DNA from: Desulfurellales bacterium
GTDB taxonomy: Bacteria; Campylobacterota_A; Desulfurellia; Desulfurellales; Hippeaceae
DNA length: 35,004 bases
Direction: 5' to 3'
Assembly: GCA_027064065.1 (NCBI GenBank)
Contig: JAMOQJ010000097.1
Span: 1-35,004 of the forward strand
A program made the translations under genes and the position numbers. Below, one piece after another: positions 16,444 through 28,200 of the stretch (position 1 is the stretch's first letter; the number at the start of each line of letters is the position of its first letter). The notes under the pieces were generated by a model. That model saw only the letters and a program-made list of their open reading frames with translations. It had not been told where the DNA came from and ran no database searches.

Positions 16444-17663
16444 AAACCCCTCTTACTCTATTATCTCTGTGATAACACCAGCACCAACAGTTCTTCCGCC
16501 TTCTCTGATAGCAAAGCGTGTCTCTTTCTCTAATGCTACAGGTGCTATGAGTTCAACTGTCATTTCAACATTATCTCCCGGCATAACCATCTCTACGCCT
16601 TCTGGGAGCTTTACCGTTCCTGTTACGTCTGTAGTTCTAACGTAGAATTGAGGTCTGTAGCCATCAAAGAAAGGTGTGTGTCTTCCGCCTTCGTCCTTTG
16701 TTAGAACGTAAACCTGAGCTTTGAATTTTGTGTGAGGAGTAATAGAGCCTGGTTTTGCTAAAACCATTCCTCTTTCTACTTCTTCCTTCTTTATCCCTCT
16801 TAAAAGAACTCCTACGTTGTCTCCAGCCATTGCATCATCAAGTATCTTTCTGAACATCTCTAAGGATGTAGCAACTGTTTTTCTCGTTTCTCTGAAGCCT
16901 ACTATTTCTACTTCGTCGCCTGCTTTGATTACGCCTCTTTCAACTCTACCTGTTACAACTGTTCCTCTTCCTGAGATTGTGAAGATATCTTCGATTGGCA
17001 TTAGGAATGGTTTGTCTGCATCACGGTCAGGTGTAGGTATGTATTCATCAACAGCATCCATAAGCTCTTCTATTGCTTTTGTCCATTCGTTTTCCTGTCC
17101 ATCAGGAGTCTCAAGTGCTTTTAGAGCACTTCCTCTTATTACTGGGATATCATCACCTGGGAATTCATATTTGGATAGAAGTTCTCTAACTTCCATCTCT
17201 ACAAGGTCAACCAACTCTTCGTCGTCAACCATATCTACCTTATTTAGGAATACTACTATGTATGGAACGCCAACCTGTCTTGCAAGAAGGATGTGTTCTC
17301 TTGTTTGTGGCATTGGACCGTCTGCTGCTGATACAACAAGTATAGCACCGTCCATCTGAGCTGCACCTGTAATCATGTTTTTGATGTAGTCGGCATGCCC
17401 AGGGCAGTCAACGTGTGCATAGTGGCGTTTATCTGTTTCATACTCAACGTGAGCGGTATTTATTGTAACGCCTCTTTCTTTTTCTTCAGGTGCGTTATCT
17501 ATATCGTTGTAATCCTTAAACTCTGCAGAGCCCTTAGATGCCAATACCTTTGTTATAGCTGCTGTTAGGGTTGTTTTACCATGGTCAACGTGACCTATTG
17601 TACCGATATTAACGTGTGGTTTGGTTCTGACATATTTTTCCTTTCCCATAAAAGGCCTCCTTA
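16444..17663. repeat. tuf direct repeat, copy 1 (1220 bases)
   Basis: Reading against 32628-33847 (offset 16184), I saw no base difference across the repeat. Identity starts 9 bases beyond the tuf stop (the next gene's Shine-Dalgarno region), runs through the gene, and ends 14 bases upstream of the ATG, taking in the tuf Shine-Dalgarno and the fusA stop codon. Bases 16443/32627 and 17664/33848 differ. Confidence 0.93.
16453..17649 (-). CDS. tuf: Elongation factor Tu, copy 1 (str cluster)
   Basis: GTPase that delivers aminoacyl-tRNA to the ribosomal A site. The 398 residues carry all G motifs: GHVDHGKT (19-26), D-C-P-G-H (81-85), NKVD (136-139), then beta-barrel domains 2 and 3. The C-terminus has the family's [19 protein letters not shown] start with an AGGAGGCC-type Shine-Dalgarno, 11 bases after the fusA stop. 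It is identical to the second copy at 32637-33833, indicating gene conversion. This copy has the str-operon context (rpsL-rpsG-fusA-tuf). Confidence 0.99.
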   Translation of the reverse strand: MGKEKYVRTKPHVNIGTIGHVDHGKTTLTAAITKVLASKGSAEFKDYNDIDNAPEEKERGVTINTAHVEYETDKRHYAHVDCPGHADYIKNMITGAAQMDGAILVVSAADGPMPQTREHILLARQVGVPYIVVFLNKVDMVDDEELVDLVEMEVRELLSKYEFPGDDIPVIRGSALKALETPDGQENEWTKAIEELMDAVDEYIPTPDRDADKPFLMPIEDIFTISGRGTVVTGRVERGVIKAGDEVEIVGFRETRKTVATSLEMFRKILDDAMAGDNVGVLLRGIKKEEVERGMVLAKPGSITPHTKFKAQVYVLTKDEGGRHTPFFDGYRPQFYVRTTDVTGTVKLPEGVEMVMPGDNVEMTVELIAPVALEKETRFAIREGGRTVGAGVITEIIE

Positions 17664-19736
17664 AATCTCTTTCTTAATAATTTTTTCAGCTATGGATTTT
17701 GGAACTTCATCATAGTGAGAAAATTGCATTGTGTATGTTCCTCTACCTTGAGTAACTGACCTCAAGGATGTGGCATATCCAAACATTTCACCTAACGGTA
17801 TATCTGCCTTGATTATTTTTAACTGTCCCTTTTCTTCCATACTTTTTATCTTTCCACGTCTTGAGTTGATATCACCCATAACATCACCCAAGTATTGCTC
17901 GGGAGCGCTAACTTCAACATCCATTATAGGCTCAAGCAAATACGGTTTAGCTTTCTTTGCGCCTTCTTTAAATGCCATAGAACCTGCTATCTTAAATGCC
18001 ATATCAGATGAATCAACTTCGTGATAAGAACCATCAAAAAGCGTTACCCTAACATCAACAACAGGATAACCGGCCAATATTCCGCTTTCCATTGCTTCTT
18101 TAACACCAGCTTCAACCGATGGTATAAATTCCTTAGGTATTACGCCGCCGACAATCTTATCAACAAACTCAAAACCTTTATTATTTTCAAGCGGCTCAAT
18201 CTCCAACCATACATGACCATACTGACCATGTCCACCCGTTTGTCTAACAAACTTAGCCTCTTGCTTAACAGGAACTTTAACGCTTTCTTTGTATGCAACT
18301 TGAGGCTGCCCAACATTAACGCCAACCTTAAACTCTCTTTTTAATCTGTCGACAATTATATCAAGGTGAAGCTCACCCATTCCCGATATTATTGTTTGAT
18401 TTGTTTCTTCATCGTATCTAATCTTGAATGTCGGATCTTCTTCGGCAAGTTTTTGTAAAGCAACCGACAATTTATCTCTATCTGCTTTTGTTTTTGGCTC
18501 TATTGCTATAGAAATAACAGGCTCAGGAAATTCCATAGATTCAAGTAAAATCGGTGCATCTTCAGCACAAAGCGTATCACCTGTACCAGTATATTTCAAA
18601 CCAATTGCAGCAGCAATATCGCCAGCATGAACAATATCAACATCTTCTCTTTTATTTGCATGCATTCTTAAGAGTCTTCCTATACGCTCAGTTTTACCCT
18701 TTGTTGAATTGTAAGCATATGAACCCGACTTAAGCGTTCCGGAATACACTCTAAAGTATGTTAATTTACCCACGTAAGGGTCGCTCGTTATTTTAAATGC
18801 CAATAGACTTAAAGGCTCTTTATCATCAGCTTTTCTTTCTATTTCTTCACCTGTTTTAGGGTCAATACCCTTAACAGGCGGTATATCTACAGGAGATGGT
18901 AAATATTCTACAACAGCATCAAGCAATGGTTGTACACCCTTATTTTTAAATGCCGTTCCGCATAAAACAGGTGTAACACTATTACTAATTGTTGCTTTTC
19001 TGATTGCTTTTTTTATTTCTTCAACACCTATCTCTTCACCGTCTAAATATTTCTCCATTAAAGTATCGTCAAAATCCGCTATAGTTTCTATAAGCTTATT
19101 CCTATATTCTTCGGCTTTATCCATTAGCTCTTCTGGTATTTCCTTTTCTGAAAATGTAGCGCCAAGAACGTCTGAGTCCCAAATAATCGCTTTCATTTTA
19201 ATAAGGTCTATAACACCAGCAAATGAGGCTTCAGCACCTATCGGTAACTCTATAACTAAGGGCGTAGCACCTAACTTTTCTTCAATTTCTGACACAACGC
19301 TATAAAAATCAGCGCCAACCCTATCCATTTTATTGATAAAGGCTATTCTTGGTACGCCATATTTATCACCCTGTCTCCACACAGTTTCACTTTGAGGCTC
19401 AACACCACCAACAGCACAAAAAACACCGACAGCACCATCAAGCACTCTTAATGACCTTTCTACTTCAACGGTAAAATCCACATGCCCGGGTGTATCTATA
19501 ATGTTTATCATATGATTATTCCAAAAACAGGTTGTAGATGCCGATGTAATTGTAATACCTCTTTCCTTTTCCTGCTCCATCCAATCCATTGTAGCGGTCC
19601 CTTCATGGACCTCGCCTATCTTATGGGAAACACCGGTATAGTATAGTATTCTCTCTGTAGTTGTAGTTTTTCCTGCGTCGATATGCGCTATGATTCCTAT
19701 ATTTCTAACTTTCTCAAGTGGATATTTGCGCGCCAC
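17661..19736 (-). CDS. fusA: Elongation factor G
   Basis: Ribosomal translocase GTPase; also acts in ribosome recycling. The 691 residues are of standard length, with the G1 segment A-H-I-D-A-G-K-T (17-24), the G2 region [17 protein letters not shown] and N-K-M-D-R, followed by domains II-V. The domain IV segment includes [10 protein letters not shown]. The start is GTG (M-A-R-K-Y-P-L-E) with GGAG upstream. It follows rpsG by 11 bases. Antibiotic-resistance changes cannot be judged by eye. Confidence 0.98.
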   Translation of the reverse strand: MARKYPLEKVRNIGIIAHIDAGKTTTTERILYYTGVSHKIGEVHEGTATMDWMEQEKERGITITSASTTCFWNNHMINIIDTPGHVDFTVEVERSLRVLDGAVGVFCAVGGVEPQSETVWRQGDKYGVPRIAFINKMDRVGADFYSVVSEIEEKLGATPLVIELPIGAEASFAGVIDLIKMKAIIWDSDVLGATFSEKEIPEELMDKAEEYRNKLIETIADFDDTLMEKYLDGEEIGVEEIKKAIRKATISNSVTPVLCGTAFKNKGVQPLLDAVVEYLPSPVDIPPVKGIDPKTGEEIERKADDKEPLSLLAFKITSDPYVGKLTYFRVYSGTLKSGSYAYNSTKGKTERIGRLLRMHANKREDVDIVHAGDIAAAIGLKYTGTGDTLCAEDAPILLESMEFPEPVISIAIEPKTKADRDKLSVALQKLAEEDPTFKIRYDEETNQTIISGMGELHLDIIVDRLKREFKVGVNVGQPQVAYKESVKVPVKQEAKFVRQTGGHGQYGHVWLEIEPLENNKGFEFVDKIVGGVIPKEFIPSVEAGVKEAMESGILAGYPVVDVRVTLFDGSYHEVDSSDMAFKIAGSMAFKEGAKKAKPYLLEPIMDVEVSAPEQYLGDVMGDINSRRGKIKSMEEKGQLKIIKADIPLGEMFGYATSLRSVTQGRGTYTMQFSHYDEVPKSIAEKIIKKEI

Positions 19737-19747
19737 GTTTCACTCCT

Positions 19748-20215
<468 letters not shown>

Positions 20216-20225
20216 CTATCTCTCC

Positions 20226-20603
20226 TTACTCTTTTTTAGGCTTTTTTGTTCCGTACTTGGATCTTCCTCTTCTTCTGTCTTCTACGCCGCTTGCATCCAG
20301 AGCACCTCTTATTATGTGATATCTAACACCTGGCAAGTCCTTAACCCTTCCGCCCCTAACAAGAACAATCGAGTGTTCCTGAAGGTTATGTCCTTCACCT
20401 GGTATATATGCCGTTACTTCATATCCGCTTGTAAGCTTGACCCTTGCAACCTTTCTCAAAGCAGAGTTAGGTTTTTTAGGTGTGGTTGTATATACCCTTG
20501 TACAAACCCCTCTCCTTTGAGGGCAACTCTGTAATGCTAATGTTTTCTTTTTTTCTACAACTTTTTTTCTACCTTTTCTCACCAGTTGGTTAATCGTAGG
20601 CAC
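20226..20603 (-). CDS. rpsL: 30S ribosomal protein S12
   Basis: Decoding-centre protein; classical streptomycin-resistance locus. The 125 residues begin [12 protein letters not shown] from a GTG start, preceded by GGAGG. The decoding loop [12 protein letters not shown] and the [14 protein letters not shown] loop have lysines at the usual sensitive positions (K42/K43 and K87 equivalents), so no streptomycin-resistance change is visible. It opens the str block 50 bases after rpoC. Confidence 0.98.
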   Translation of the reverse strand: MPTINQLVRKGRKKVVEKKKTLALQSCPQRRGVCTRVYTTTPKKPNSALRKVARVKLTSGYEVTAYIPGEGHNLQEHSIVLVRGGRVKDLPGVRYHIIRGALDASGVEDRRRGRSKYGTKKPKKE

Positions 20604-20635
20604 TTTTTAAACCTCCTTCAATTTTGAACTTGGGT

Positions 20636-20664
20636 AAACTAACAATAAAAGCTTCATTTGTCAA
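20636..20664 (-). promoter_or_regulatory. Candidate str promoter overlapping the end of rpoC
   Basis: On the minus strand TTGACA (20659-20664), formed by the last rpoC codons and stop, is followed after 17 bases by TAGTTT (20636-20641). The -35 is perfect; the -10 matches consensus weakly. It could supply extra transcription of rpsL-rpsG-fusA-tuf. No terminator-like hairpin was seen between rpoC and rpsL, so readthrough is also expected. Confidence 0.35.
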
Positions 20665-23600
20665 GAGAATTTGGAGTTATTGCAATGTCATCAAATTTTT
20701 TCTGACCTGTACCGACAGGTATTATTCTACCTACTATAACATTCTCCTTTAAGCCTCTTAACAAATCTATCTGACCGCTTATGGAAGCCTCGGTTAATAC
20801 TCTTGTAGTTTCTTGGAATGAGGCTGCCGATATAAAGCTGTCTGTATTTAATGATGCTTTTGTTATTCCTAATAATATTATTCTACCGATGGCTGGTTTT
20901 TTTCCTCTTTTTACAAGGTATTCGTTCTTTTTCGTAAATATGAATCTGTTGACAACTTCGCCATCTATAAAATCACTATCACCAGCGTCTTCAATAACAA
21001 CCTTTGATAGCATCTGTCTTACTATTATCTCTATATGCTTGTCGTTTATGCTAACGCCTTGCAATTTGTATACCTGTTGTATTTCGCTAACAAGAGTTTT
21101 TTGCAACTCTCTTTCTCCTAATATAGCAAGAATATCATGTGGATTGATAGAACCGTCGGTCAAGGGTTCTCCCATTTCTACCCTATCGCCTGGATATACT
21201 AATATTCTTTTGTTTCTCGGTATTAGATATTCTTTTTTTATCTCTCCGCTTCCAGCCGTTGATGTTATTATAATCTTCCTTTTGCCTTTTGACTCCTTGC
21301 CGTATGAAACTATTCCACTTATCTCACTAACTATTGCAAGATTCTTCGGTTTCTTTGCTTCAAACAGCTCGCTAACCCTAGGAAGACCGCCTGTAATATC
21401 ACTAATCTTCTCAAGTTCTTTAGGAATCTTACCTATAATATCTCCAGCTTTAACCTCAGCTTTATCTTCTTTTTGCAAAACAACACCCGGCGGTAGATAA
21501 TATAAAACATTTTCTTCTATATCATCAAACTGCTTTATTCTACCATTCTCATCCACAATCTCTATAATCGGCTTTAGAGATATATTTTTGCTCTCCATAA
21601 CAACAAGACTCTTCATTGATGTAATCTTATCTATCTCTTCCTTAACTGTTACATTAGGAACTATATCCTTATATTTAACATAGCCATCAACACCAGCAAG
21701 CAAGAAATCATTATAAGCATCCCATTCAGCCAGCGTGGTTGTGCTTATATATGCAGTAGGATCGCTCTCAAATACTCTCCTTTTGAGTTCATCATCATAT
21801 CCAGCAAGTATATCACCGGCATTTACTTTAGTATTTTCTTTAATATAAAGTTTTGAGCCCTTCGGAACATAATATCTTGCTTTTACTTCTCCATCTCTTT
21901 CTATTATAATGTGAGTTCCATGCCTATCAATAACGCCGTCCTTTGGGTATTTAACTTCTACAAATTTATCACCATCTAAGGCTATAAATTTAACGGAACC
22001 GCTTTCTTCTGACTTTACAAATCTTTTTATGGTTTGCCTGTCTTCCACGTAAATTTTTGAAGCATACGGTATCTTCTTAGGCACATCAAATACTTCCAAA
22101 ACTCTCTCTACCAATAAGCCGTATTGAGGCACTTTTTCTCCATCAGATACAGAAATAATATACTTACCTATGGCGTTTGCACCACCTGTCATAATATCAT
22201 TATCGCTTACTACATTAACCTTTTTAATTACATATATCTCATCTTCGGACAATTTTATATAATAGTTAAGCTTATCTTCTTCTACGGATACAACAGCTTC
22301 CTTTTTTGCAACTATTTGAGGCTCTGTTATAAGCAACGCCGCATCTCTTCTTGAGATTACAACCTTCTCTCCGTCTGAATTTAAAGCTGTTGAAAGATTG
22401 AAATATTTAACAATACCTGCTCTTTTAGTTTCTGCAGAAACCTTATCACTGGATTTTGAAGCCGTACCACCAACGTGGAATGTTCTCAATGTCAACTGAG
22501 TTCCAGGCTCTCCAATTGATTGGGCGGCGACTATTCCTATAGCCTCTCCGACTTCAACTCTGCCACCTCTTCCCAAATTCCTTCCGTAACACTTAGAACA
22601 CACACCATGCTCGGCTTTGCATGTTAAAACAGAATATATTTTTACTTTTTTGATACCGGCTTCCGTTATTAACTCAACCTTTTCTTCATCTATTTCTTCA
22701 CCGTCTTTTACAATCACTTCTTTAGTAAACGGATTAATTATATCTTCTGCAGCAGTTCTACCTAAAATCCTATCTTCTAAAGACTCTATCTCTTCGCCGT
22801 TTACCATAATAGCCGTAACATCAATACCTTCTGTTGTTCCACAATCTTCCATAGTAACGGTTACATCTTGAGCAACATCTATCAGTTTTCTTGTCAAATA
22901 ACCGGCGTTAGCCGTCTTTAGGGCAGTATCGGCAAGACCTTTTCTTGCTCCGTGAGTAGATGTAAAATATTCAAGAACTGTCAAACCTTCCTTAAAATTT
23001 GATTTAATAGGCGTTTCTATAATATCTCCAGACGGTTTTGCCATTAAACCTCTCATTCCTGCAAGCTGTCTCATCTGTTGGTCTGAACCTCTCGCTCCGG
23101 AATGTGCCATAATAAAAATAGAGTTAAAGCTTTCGTCATACTCTCCGCCAAGCTGTTTCATCATTGCAGTTGCAATACGCTCCGTTGTTGCACTCCATAT
23201 ATCAACAGACCTGTTGTGCCTTTCGGAATCAGTCAACAATCCTTGCCTATACTGGTCATGAATCTTTCTAATTTCTTCTTCAGCCTTTGCTATAATTTCC
23301 TTTTTCTCTTTAGGCACAATCATATCTTCTATCGATATAGAAGCGCCCGACCTATTTGCCATAGTAAAGCCTAATTCCTTTACGTCATCTAAAAACCTAA
23401 CAACGGTTGGTAAATCGTAATTTCTATAAAGATAAGAGATAAACTTGTTTAATTCTTTCTTTACAAACAGCTTATTTATCCTGCTAAAAGGAACACCTTC
23501 AGGAATGATTTCATAAAACAACACCCTGCCGACTGTAGTATCAATGAGTTCATTTTTATATCTTAATCTTATTTTTGCATTAAGGGCGCATACTTTATTT

Positions 23601-25207
23601 TCATATGCAATTCTAACTTCATCCATATTTGCAAAAATCATTCCCTCGCCTTTTTGACCATCTCTCTTTTTTGTCATATAGTATATACCCAAAACCATAT
23701 CCTGACTCGGCATAGCTATTGGGTTTCCGTGAGCAGGAGATATAATATTTTCAGTAGCAAGCATTATGGTTTCAGCTTCAAGACGGGCTTCTATACTCAA
23801 AGGCAAGTGAACAGCCATCTGGTCTCCGTCAAAATCCGCATTGAAAGCAGGACAGACCAATGGATGAAGCCTAATTGCTTTTTCATCTGTCAAAACAGGA
23901 TGAAAAGCCTGTATCGACAATCTATGCAATGTTGGCGCTCTGTTTAGCAAAATAGGATGCTCTTGCACTACTTCTTCAAGTATATTCCAAACTTCAGGTT
24001 CTTTTCTTTCAACCATTTTCTTTGCTGATTTCGGCGTGCTAGCATACCCTTCATCTATTAAACGATTAAATATAAAAGGTTTAAACAATTCCAAAGCCAT
24101 AATCTTAGGCAAACCGCATTGGTCCATTCTAAGCTCAGGACCTGCAACAATAACGGAACGTCCAGAATAATCCACCCTTTTTCCAAGCAAATTCCTTCTA
24201 AATCTTCCTTCTTTTCCTTTTATGGATTCGCTTAGAGATTTCAAAGGTCTATTGTTTGATGCTCTAACAACCTGCTTTCTTCTTCCATTATCTATCAAAG
24301 CATCGACTGCTTCTTGCAACATTCTTTTTTCATTTCTTATTATGATAGAAGGCGCTCCAAGCTCTATAAGTCTTTTTAATCTGTTATTTCTGTTAATAAC
24401 CCTTCTATACAAATCGTTTAAATCGCTTGATGCAAATCTTCCGCCTTCTAAAGAAACAAGCGGTCTTAAATCGGGTGGCAATACCGGCAAAACTTCCAAT
24501 ATCATCCACTCTGGCTTGTTTCCGCTTCTTTTAAATTGCTCAGCAAGCCTCATTCTCTTGGTTATCTTTTTTCTTCTTGCTTCGGATTTGGTTGACAGCA
24601 ATTCCTCTTTCAATTCATATATCAATCCGTCCAAATCCATCTTCTTTAAAAGCTTTTGTATAGCTGAAGCACCCATCTCAGCCATAAATCTTATGCCATA
24701 CTCTTCATAATATTTCTTATATGCAATTTCATTTAAAACCGTTTTAGGGGGAAGCTCTTCAACCTCACTCTCCACCACTATATAAGATTCGTAGTATATA
24801 ACCCTTTCCAAATCTTTTAATTTAATGTCAAGCAAAGAAGCCATAATACTCGGAACAGAGCGTAAATACCATATATGGCTTACAGGAGTTGCAAGCTCTA
24901 TGTGCCCCATTCTTTCTCTTCTAACTTTTGATTCTGTTACTTCAACGCCGCATTTTTCGCATACTATACCCTTATACTTAATTCGTTTATACTTGCCGCA
25001 TAAGCATTCATAGTCCTTAATAGGACCAAATATTTTTGCACAAAAAAGCCCATCCCTTTCAGGTTTAAATGTTCTATAATTTATCGTTTCGGCTTTTTTA
25101 ACTTCTCCATAACTCCACTGCCTTATCCTGTCGGGTGAAGCCAATTTTATTCTTATAGCATCAAAGTCTTTGGATGATTTAGGTTTACTCTTCAATACGG
25201 TAAACAT
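20654..25207 (-). CDS. rpoC: DNA-directed RNA polymerase subunit beta'
   Basis: Catalytic subunit carrying the active-site magnesium. At 1517 residues it is longer than E. coli beta' (1407). The N-terminal zinc ribbon has C68, C70, C83 and C86. The catalytic N-A-D-F-D-G-D-Q-M motif lies near residue 455. The second zinc cluster lies around 810-910 (C-G-T-T-E-G, then C-K-A-E-H-G-V-C-S-K-C). The trigger-loop region contains P-G-T-Q-L-T-L-R-T-F-H. The extra length lies mainly in the roughly 350 residues after the trigger loop, where beta' insertions are common. It is not fused to rpoB: the gap is 11 bases. Confidence 0.98.
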   Translation of the reverse strand: MFTVLKSKPKSSKDFDAIRIKLASPDRIRQWSYGEVKKAETINYRTFKPERDGLFCAKIFGPIKDYECLCGKYKRIKYKGIVCEKCGVEVTESKVRRERMGHIELATPVSHIWYLRSVPSIMASLLDIKLKDLERVIYYESYIVVESEVEELPPKTVLNEIAYKKYYEEYGIRFMAEMGASAIQKLLKKMDLDGLIYELKEELLSTKSEARRKKITKRMRLAEQFKRSGNKPEWMILEVLPVLPPDLRPLVSLEGGRFASSDLNDLYRRVINRNNRLKRLIELGAPSIIIRNEKRMLQEAVDALIDNGRRKQVVRASNNRPLKSLSESIKGKEGRFRRNLLGKRVDYSGRSVIVAGPELRMDQCGLPKIMALELFKPFIFNRLIDEGYASTPKSAKKMVERKEPEVWNILEEVVQEHPILLNRAPTLHRLSIQAFHPVLTDEKAIRLHPLVCPAFNADFDGDQMAVHLPLSIEARLEAETIMLATENIISPAHGNPIAMPSQDMVLGIYYMTKKRDGQKGEGMIFANMDEVRIAYENKVCALNAKIRLRYKNELIDTTVGRVLFYEIIPEGVPFSRINKLFVKKELNKFISYLYRNYDLPTVVRFLDDVKELGFTMANRSGASISIEDMIVPKEKKEIIAKAEEEIRKIHDQYRQGLLTDSERHNRSVDIWSATTERIATAMMKQLGGEYDESFNSIFIMAHSGARGSDQQMRQLAGMRGLMAKPSGDIIETPIKSNFKEGLTVLEYFTSTHGARKGLADTALKTANAGYLTRKLIDVAQDVTVTMEDCGTTEGIDVTAIMVNGEEIESLEDRILGRTAAEDIINPFTKEVIVKDGEEIDEEKVELITEAGIKKVKIYSVLTCKAEHGVCSKCYGRNLGRGGRVEVGEAIGIVAAQSIGEPGTQLTLRTFHVGGTASKSSDKVSAETKRAGIVKYFNLSTALNSDGEKVVISRRDAALLITEPQIVAKKEAVVSVEEDKLNYYIKLSEDEIYVIKKVNVVSDNDIMTGGANAIGKYIISVSDGEKVPQYGLLVERVLEVFDVPKKIPYASKIYVEDRQTIKRFVKSEESGSVKFIALDGDKFVEVKYPKDGVIDRHGTHIIIERDGEVKARYYVPKGSKLYIKENTKVNAGDILAGYDDELKRRVFESDPTAYISTTTLAEWDAYNDFLLAGVDGYVKYKDIVPNVTVKEEIDKITSMKSLVVMESKNISLKPIIEIVDENGRIKQFDDIEENVLYYLPPGVVLQKEDKAEVKAGDIIGKIPKELEKISDITGGLPRVSELFEAKKPKNLAIVSEISGIVSYGKESKGKRKIIITSTAGSGEIKKEYLIPRNKRILVYPGDRVEMGEPLTDGSINPHDILAILGERELQKTLVSEIQQVYKLQGVSINDKHIEIIVRQMLSKVVIEDAGDSDFIDGEVVNRFIFTKKNEYLVKRGKKPAIGRIILLGITKASLNTDSFISAASFQETTRVLTEASISGQIDLLRGLKENVIVGRIIPVGTGQKKFDDIAITPNSLDK

Positions 25208-25218
25208 TCAAATTCCCC

Positions 25219-28200
25219 CTATTTCCTTCTTATATCCTTCAGCAGTTCAACATCCAAGCATAATGCCTGCATCTCTTTTACCAATACGTTAAACGATTCG
25301 GGAACTCCTCCTAAGGGGATAGGTCTTCCTTTTGTTATAGACTGATACGCTTTATTTCTTCCGCTGACATCATCGGATTTTATAGTTAGCATCTCTTGCA
25401 ATGCATAACTTGCTCCATACCCTTCTAATGCCCAAACTTCCATCTCTCCAAAACGCTGACCACCAAATTGAGCTTTACCGCCAAGTGGTTGTTGGGTAAC
25501 AAGCGAATATGGACCAATGCTTCTGGCATGAACCTTATCGTCTACTAAATGGTGTAATTTCAAGACATACATCACACCTACAGCAACACGCTCCAAAAAT
25601 TTCTCTCCCGTTATACCGTCACGCAAATCGCTCTTTAATATTTTTATATCGGATAGCTGTTGCAGATACTTTATATCGTCTTCTTTAGCTCCTTCAAAAA
25701 CTGGGTTTGCAAAATGCACACCATTTACCCACTCTTTAGAGTATTTATCAAGCTCTTCATCGCTTAAAGAATCTATTAATTTTTCGGCTTCTTTGGAATT
25801 AAACACACGCCTTAACAAATCTCGCAACGCATCTTTTTTATTTGCTCTTATAAGCTCATCAATCTTTTTACCCAAACCCTTAGATAGCCATCCAAGATGT
25901 GTTTCCATAATCTGACCTATATTCATTCTTGATGGAACACCTAATGGATTTAAAACAATATCAACCGGTGTTCCATCTTCCAAAAACGGTAAATCTTGAG
26001 CTGGTAATATTTTTGATACAACACCCTTATTTCCGTGTCTACCGCTCATCTTATCGCCAACCGACAATTTTCTTTTTGTCGCTATATAAACGTTTACAGC
26101 AGACATAACGCCGGGTGGCAGCTCGCTTTCTTTTTCCAAATTTTTTATTTTATCGTTATGATAATCCTTGATGGATTTTTCCATAACCTTGTAGTGCGTA
26201 TTGAGTTCATCAAGGTCAAAATCTTTAGGTAACAGCCTTATTAATTCCTTATCATCCAATTTCAAAAGCTCTTCTGTTTTTACTGACTGCCCTGCCTTAT
26301 ATGTTTTTGAACCTATCTTAACATCTTTTTGTAATTTCTTTTTTGCTATGGTTTCCGCCATTTGCTGCTTTTTAAGTTTTTTCAGTAATTCAAGCTTATC
26401 GTTAAGCTCTCTTTTCATCTTCTGAGTTTCATATTCTATTATTTCTTTTTCTCTTGGATTCTTAGGCGTACCTCTTCTTCTCAATATTTGAACATCGAGC
26501 ACTATGCCACTGGCATCAGGCGGCACTCTCAAAGAAGAGTCCGACACATTGGTGGCTTTTTCTCCAAATATAGCTCTTAGGAGTTTTTCTTCGGGAGAAT
26601 AGTGTGTTTCAGCTTTTGGCGTAACCTTACCAACCAAAATATCACCGGGCTTTACATATGCACCAATTCTCACTATTCCGTTTTTATCAAGATTCTTCAA
26701 TGTTTCACTGGACGCATTTGGAACATCCGATGTAACTTCTTCTGGTCCAAATTTTGTATCTCTAACATATACGCTAAATTCTTTAATATGGATAGAGGTA
26801 TACATATCCTCTTCAACAACTTTTCTGGATATCGTTATTCCATCTTCATAATTGTATCCTCTCCATGGAATAAATGCCACAATAAGGTTTTTACCCAAAG
26901 CAAGCTCACCCTTATCCATAGAAGGACCATCTGCTATTACCTGACCTTCTTCAACCCAATCACCAACATCAACTATTGGCACTTGAGAAAAGCATGTATC
27001 TTGATTAGACCTTAAAAATTTCTTTAATTCATACTCATCTATCTCATATCCATTATCCGTTTTCACGGAAATGTATATATTCTTATCAACCCTTATAACT
27101 CTACCGGCTCTTTTTGCCATTATGGCATACCTTGAGTATTTTGCGGCTTCATATTCCATACCGGTTCCAACGAGCGGAGCTTCGGGTTTCATTAAAGGCA
27201 CAGCCTGACGTTGCATATTAGAACCCATTAGAGCTCTATTAGCATCGTCATGCTCCAAAAAAGGAATCAAACCGGCAGCAACCGACGTAACCTGATTTGG
27301 TGCAACATCCATCAAATCCACTTCGTCTTTTTTAACAACGATAAACTCTCCACTTTTTCTTGCAGAAACATAGTCGTTAATGAAAGCACCGTTTTTATCT
27401 ATTGGAGCAGATGCCTGAGCTATGACATGACCCTTTTCTTTTGATGCTGTAAGGTAAACAATTTCATTACTAACAACACCATTTTTCACTATCCTATACG
27501 GCGTTTCTATAAATCCAAACTCATTTATCCTTGCATAAACAGCTAAGGATGAAATAAGACCGATATTAGGACCCTCAGGCGTTTCTATCGGACAAATTCT
27601 ACCGTAATGTGTTGGATGAACGTCTCTTACTTCAAACCCTGCTCTTTCCCTTGTTAGACCACCACTACCTAATGCCGACAGTCTTCTTTTATGAGATATT
27701 TCCGATAAAATATTTGTTTGGTCTAAAAATTGAGATAATTGTCCGGTAGCAAAAAAATCTTTAATTGCCACAGAGACAGGTTTGGTGTTTATTATATCGT
27801 AAGGCGTTAAATTCTCAAGGTCTCTCATAATCATTCTATCTTTTATGAGTCTTTGCATCCTTAAAAGACCGCTTCTTACTTCTTTATATAGCTGTTCGCC
27901 AACAAGATTAACTTTTCTATTTGATAAACTGTCTATGTCATCAGGACTCACCTGACCATTCTCAAGCAAAACAATTTGATTTATAATACCTATAAAATCA
28001 TCCTTTGTTAGTGTTCTTACTTCGTGAGGAACGTCTATACCAAAAGTCTCATTTAACCTTATTCTTCCTTCCAAGGATATATCAAACCTTTCGGGAGAAA
28101 AGAACAAACTGTCAAAAAACTTCTCGGCATCTTCAATAGACGTATGCTCACCCGGCCTAATAAGGGTGTGTATATACACCTTTGAAAGCTCTTCCAGCGT

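Noticed and set aside
16817-17359. 180-codon plus-strand frame inside tuf, repeated identically at 33001-33543
   Set aside because: It is antisense to conserved EF-Tu codons, serine/threonine-rich shadow sequence. Its duplication only reflects the tuf repeat.
20781-21500. 239-codon plus-strand frame opposite rpoC
   Set aside because: Antisense to a conserved part of beta', with no Shine-Dalgarno or domain; typical of long open shadow frames.
24222-24710. 162-codon plus-strand frame opposite the rpoC N-terminal part
   Set aside because: Shadow of conserved coding sequence; no independent support.
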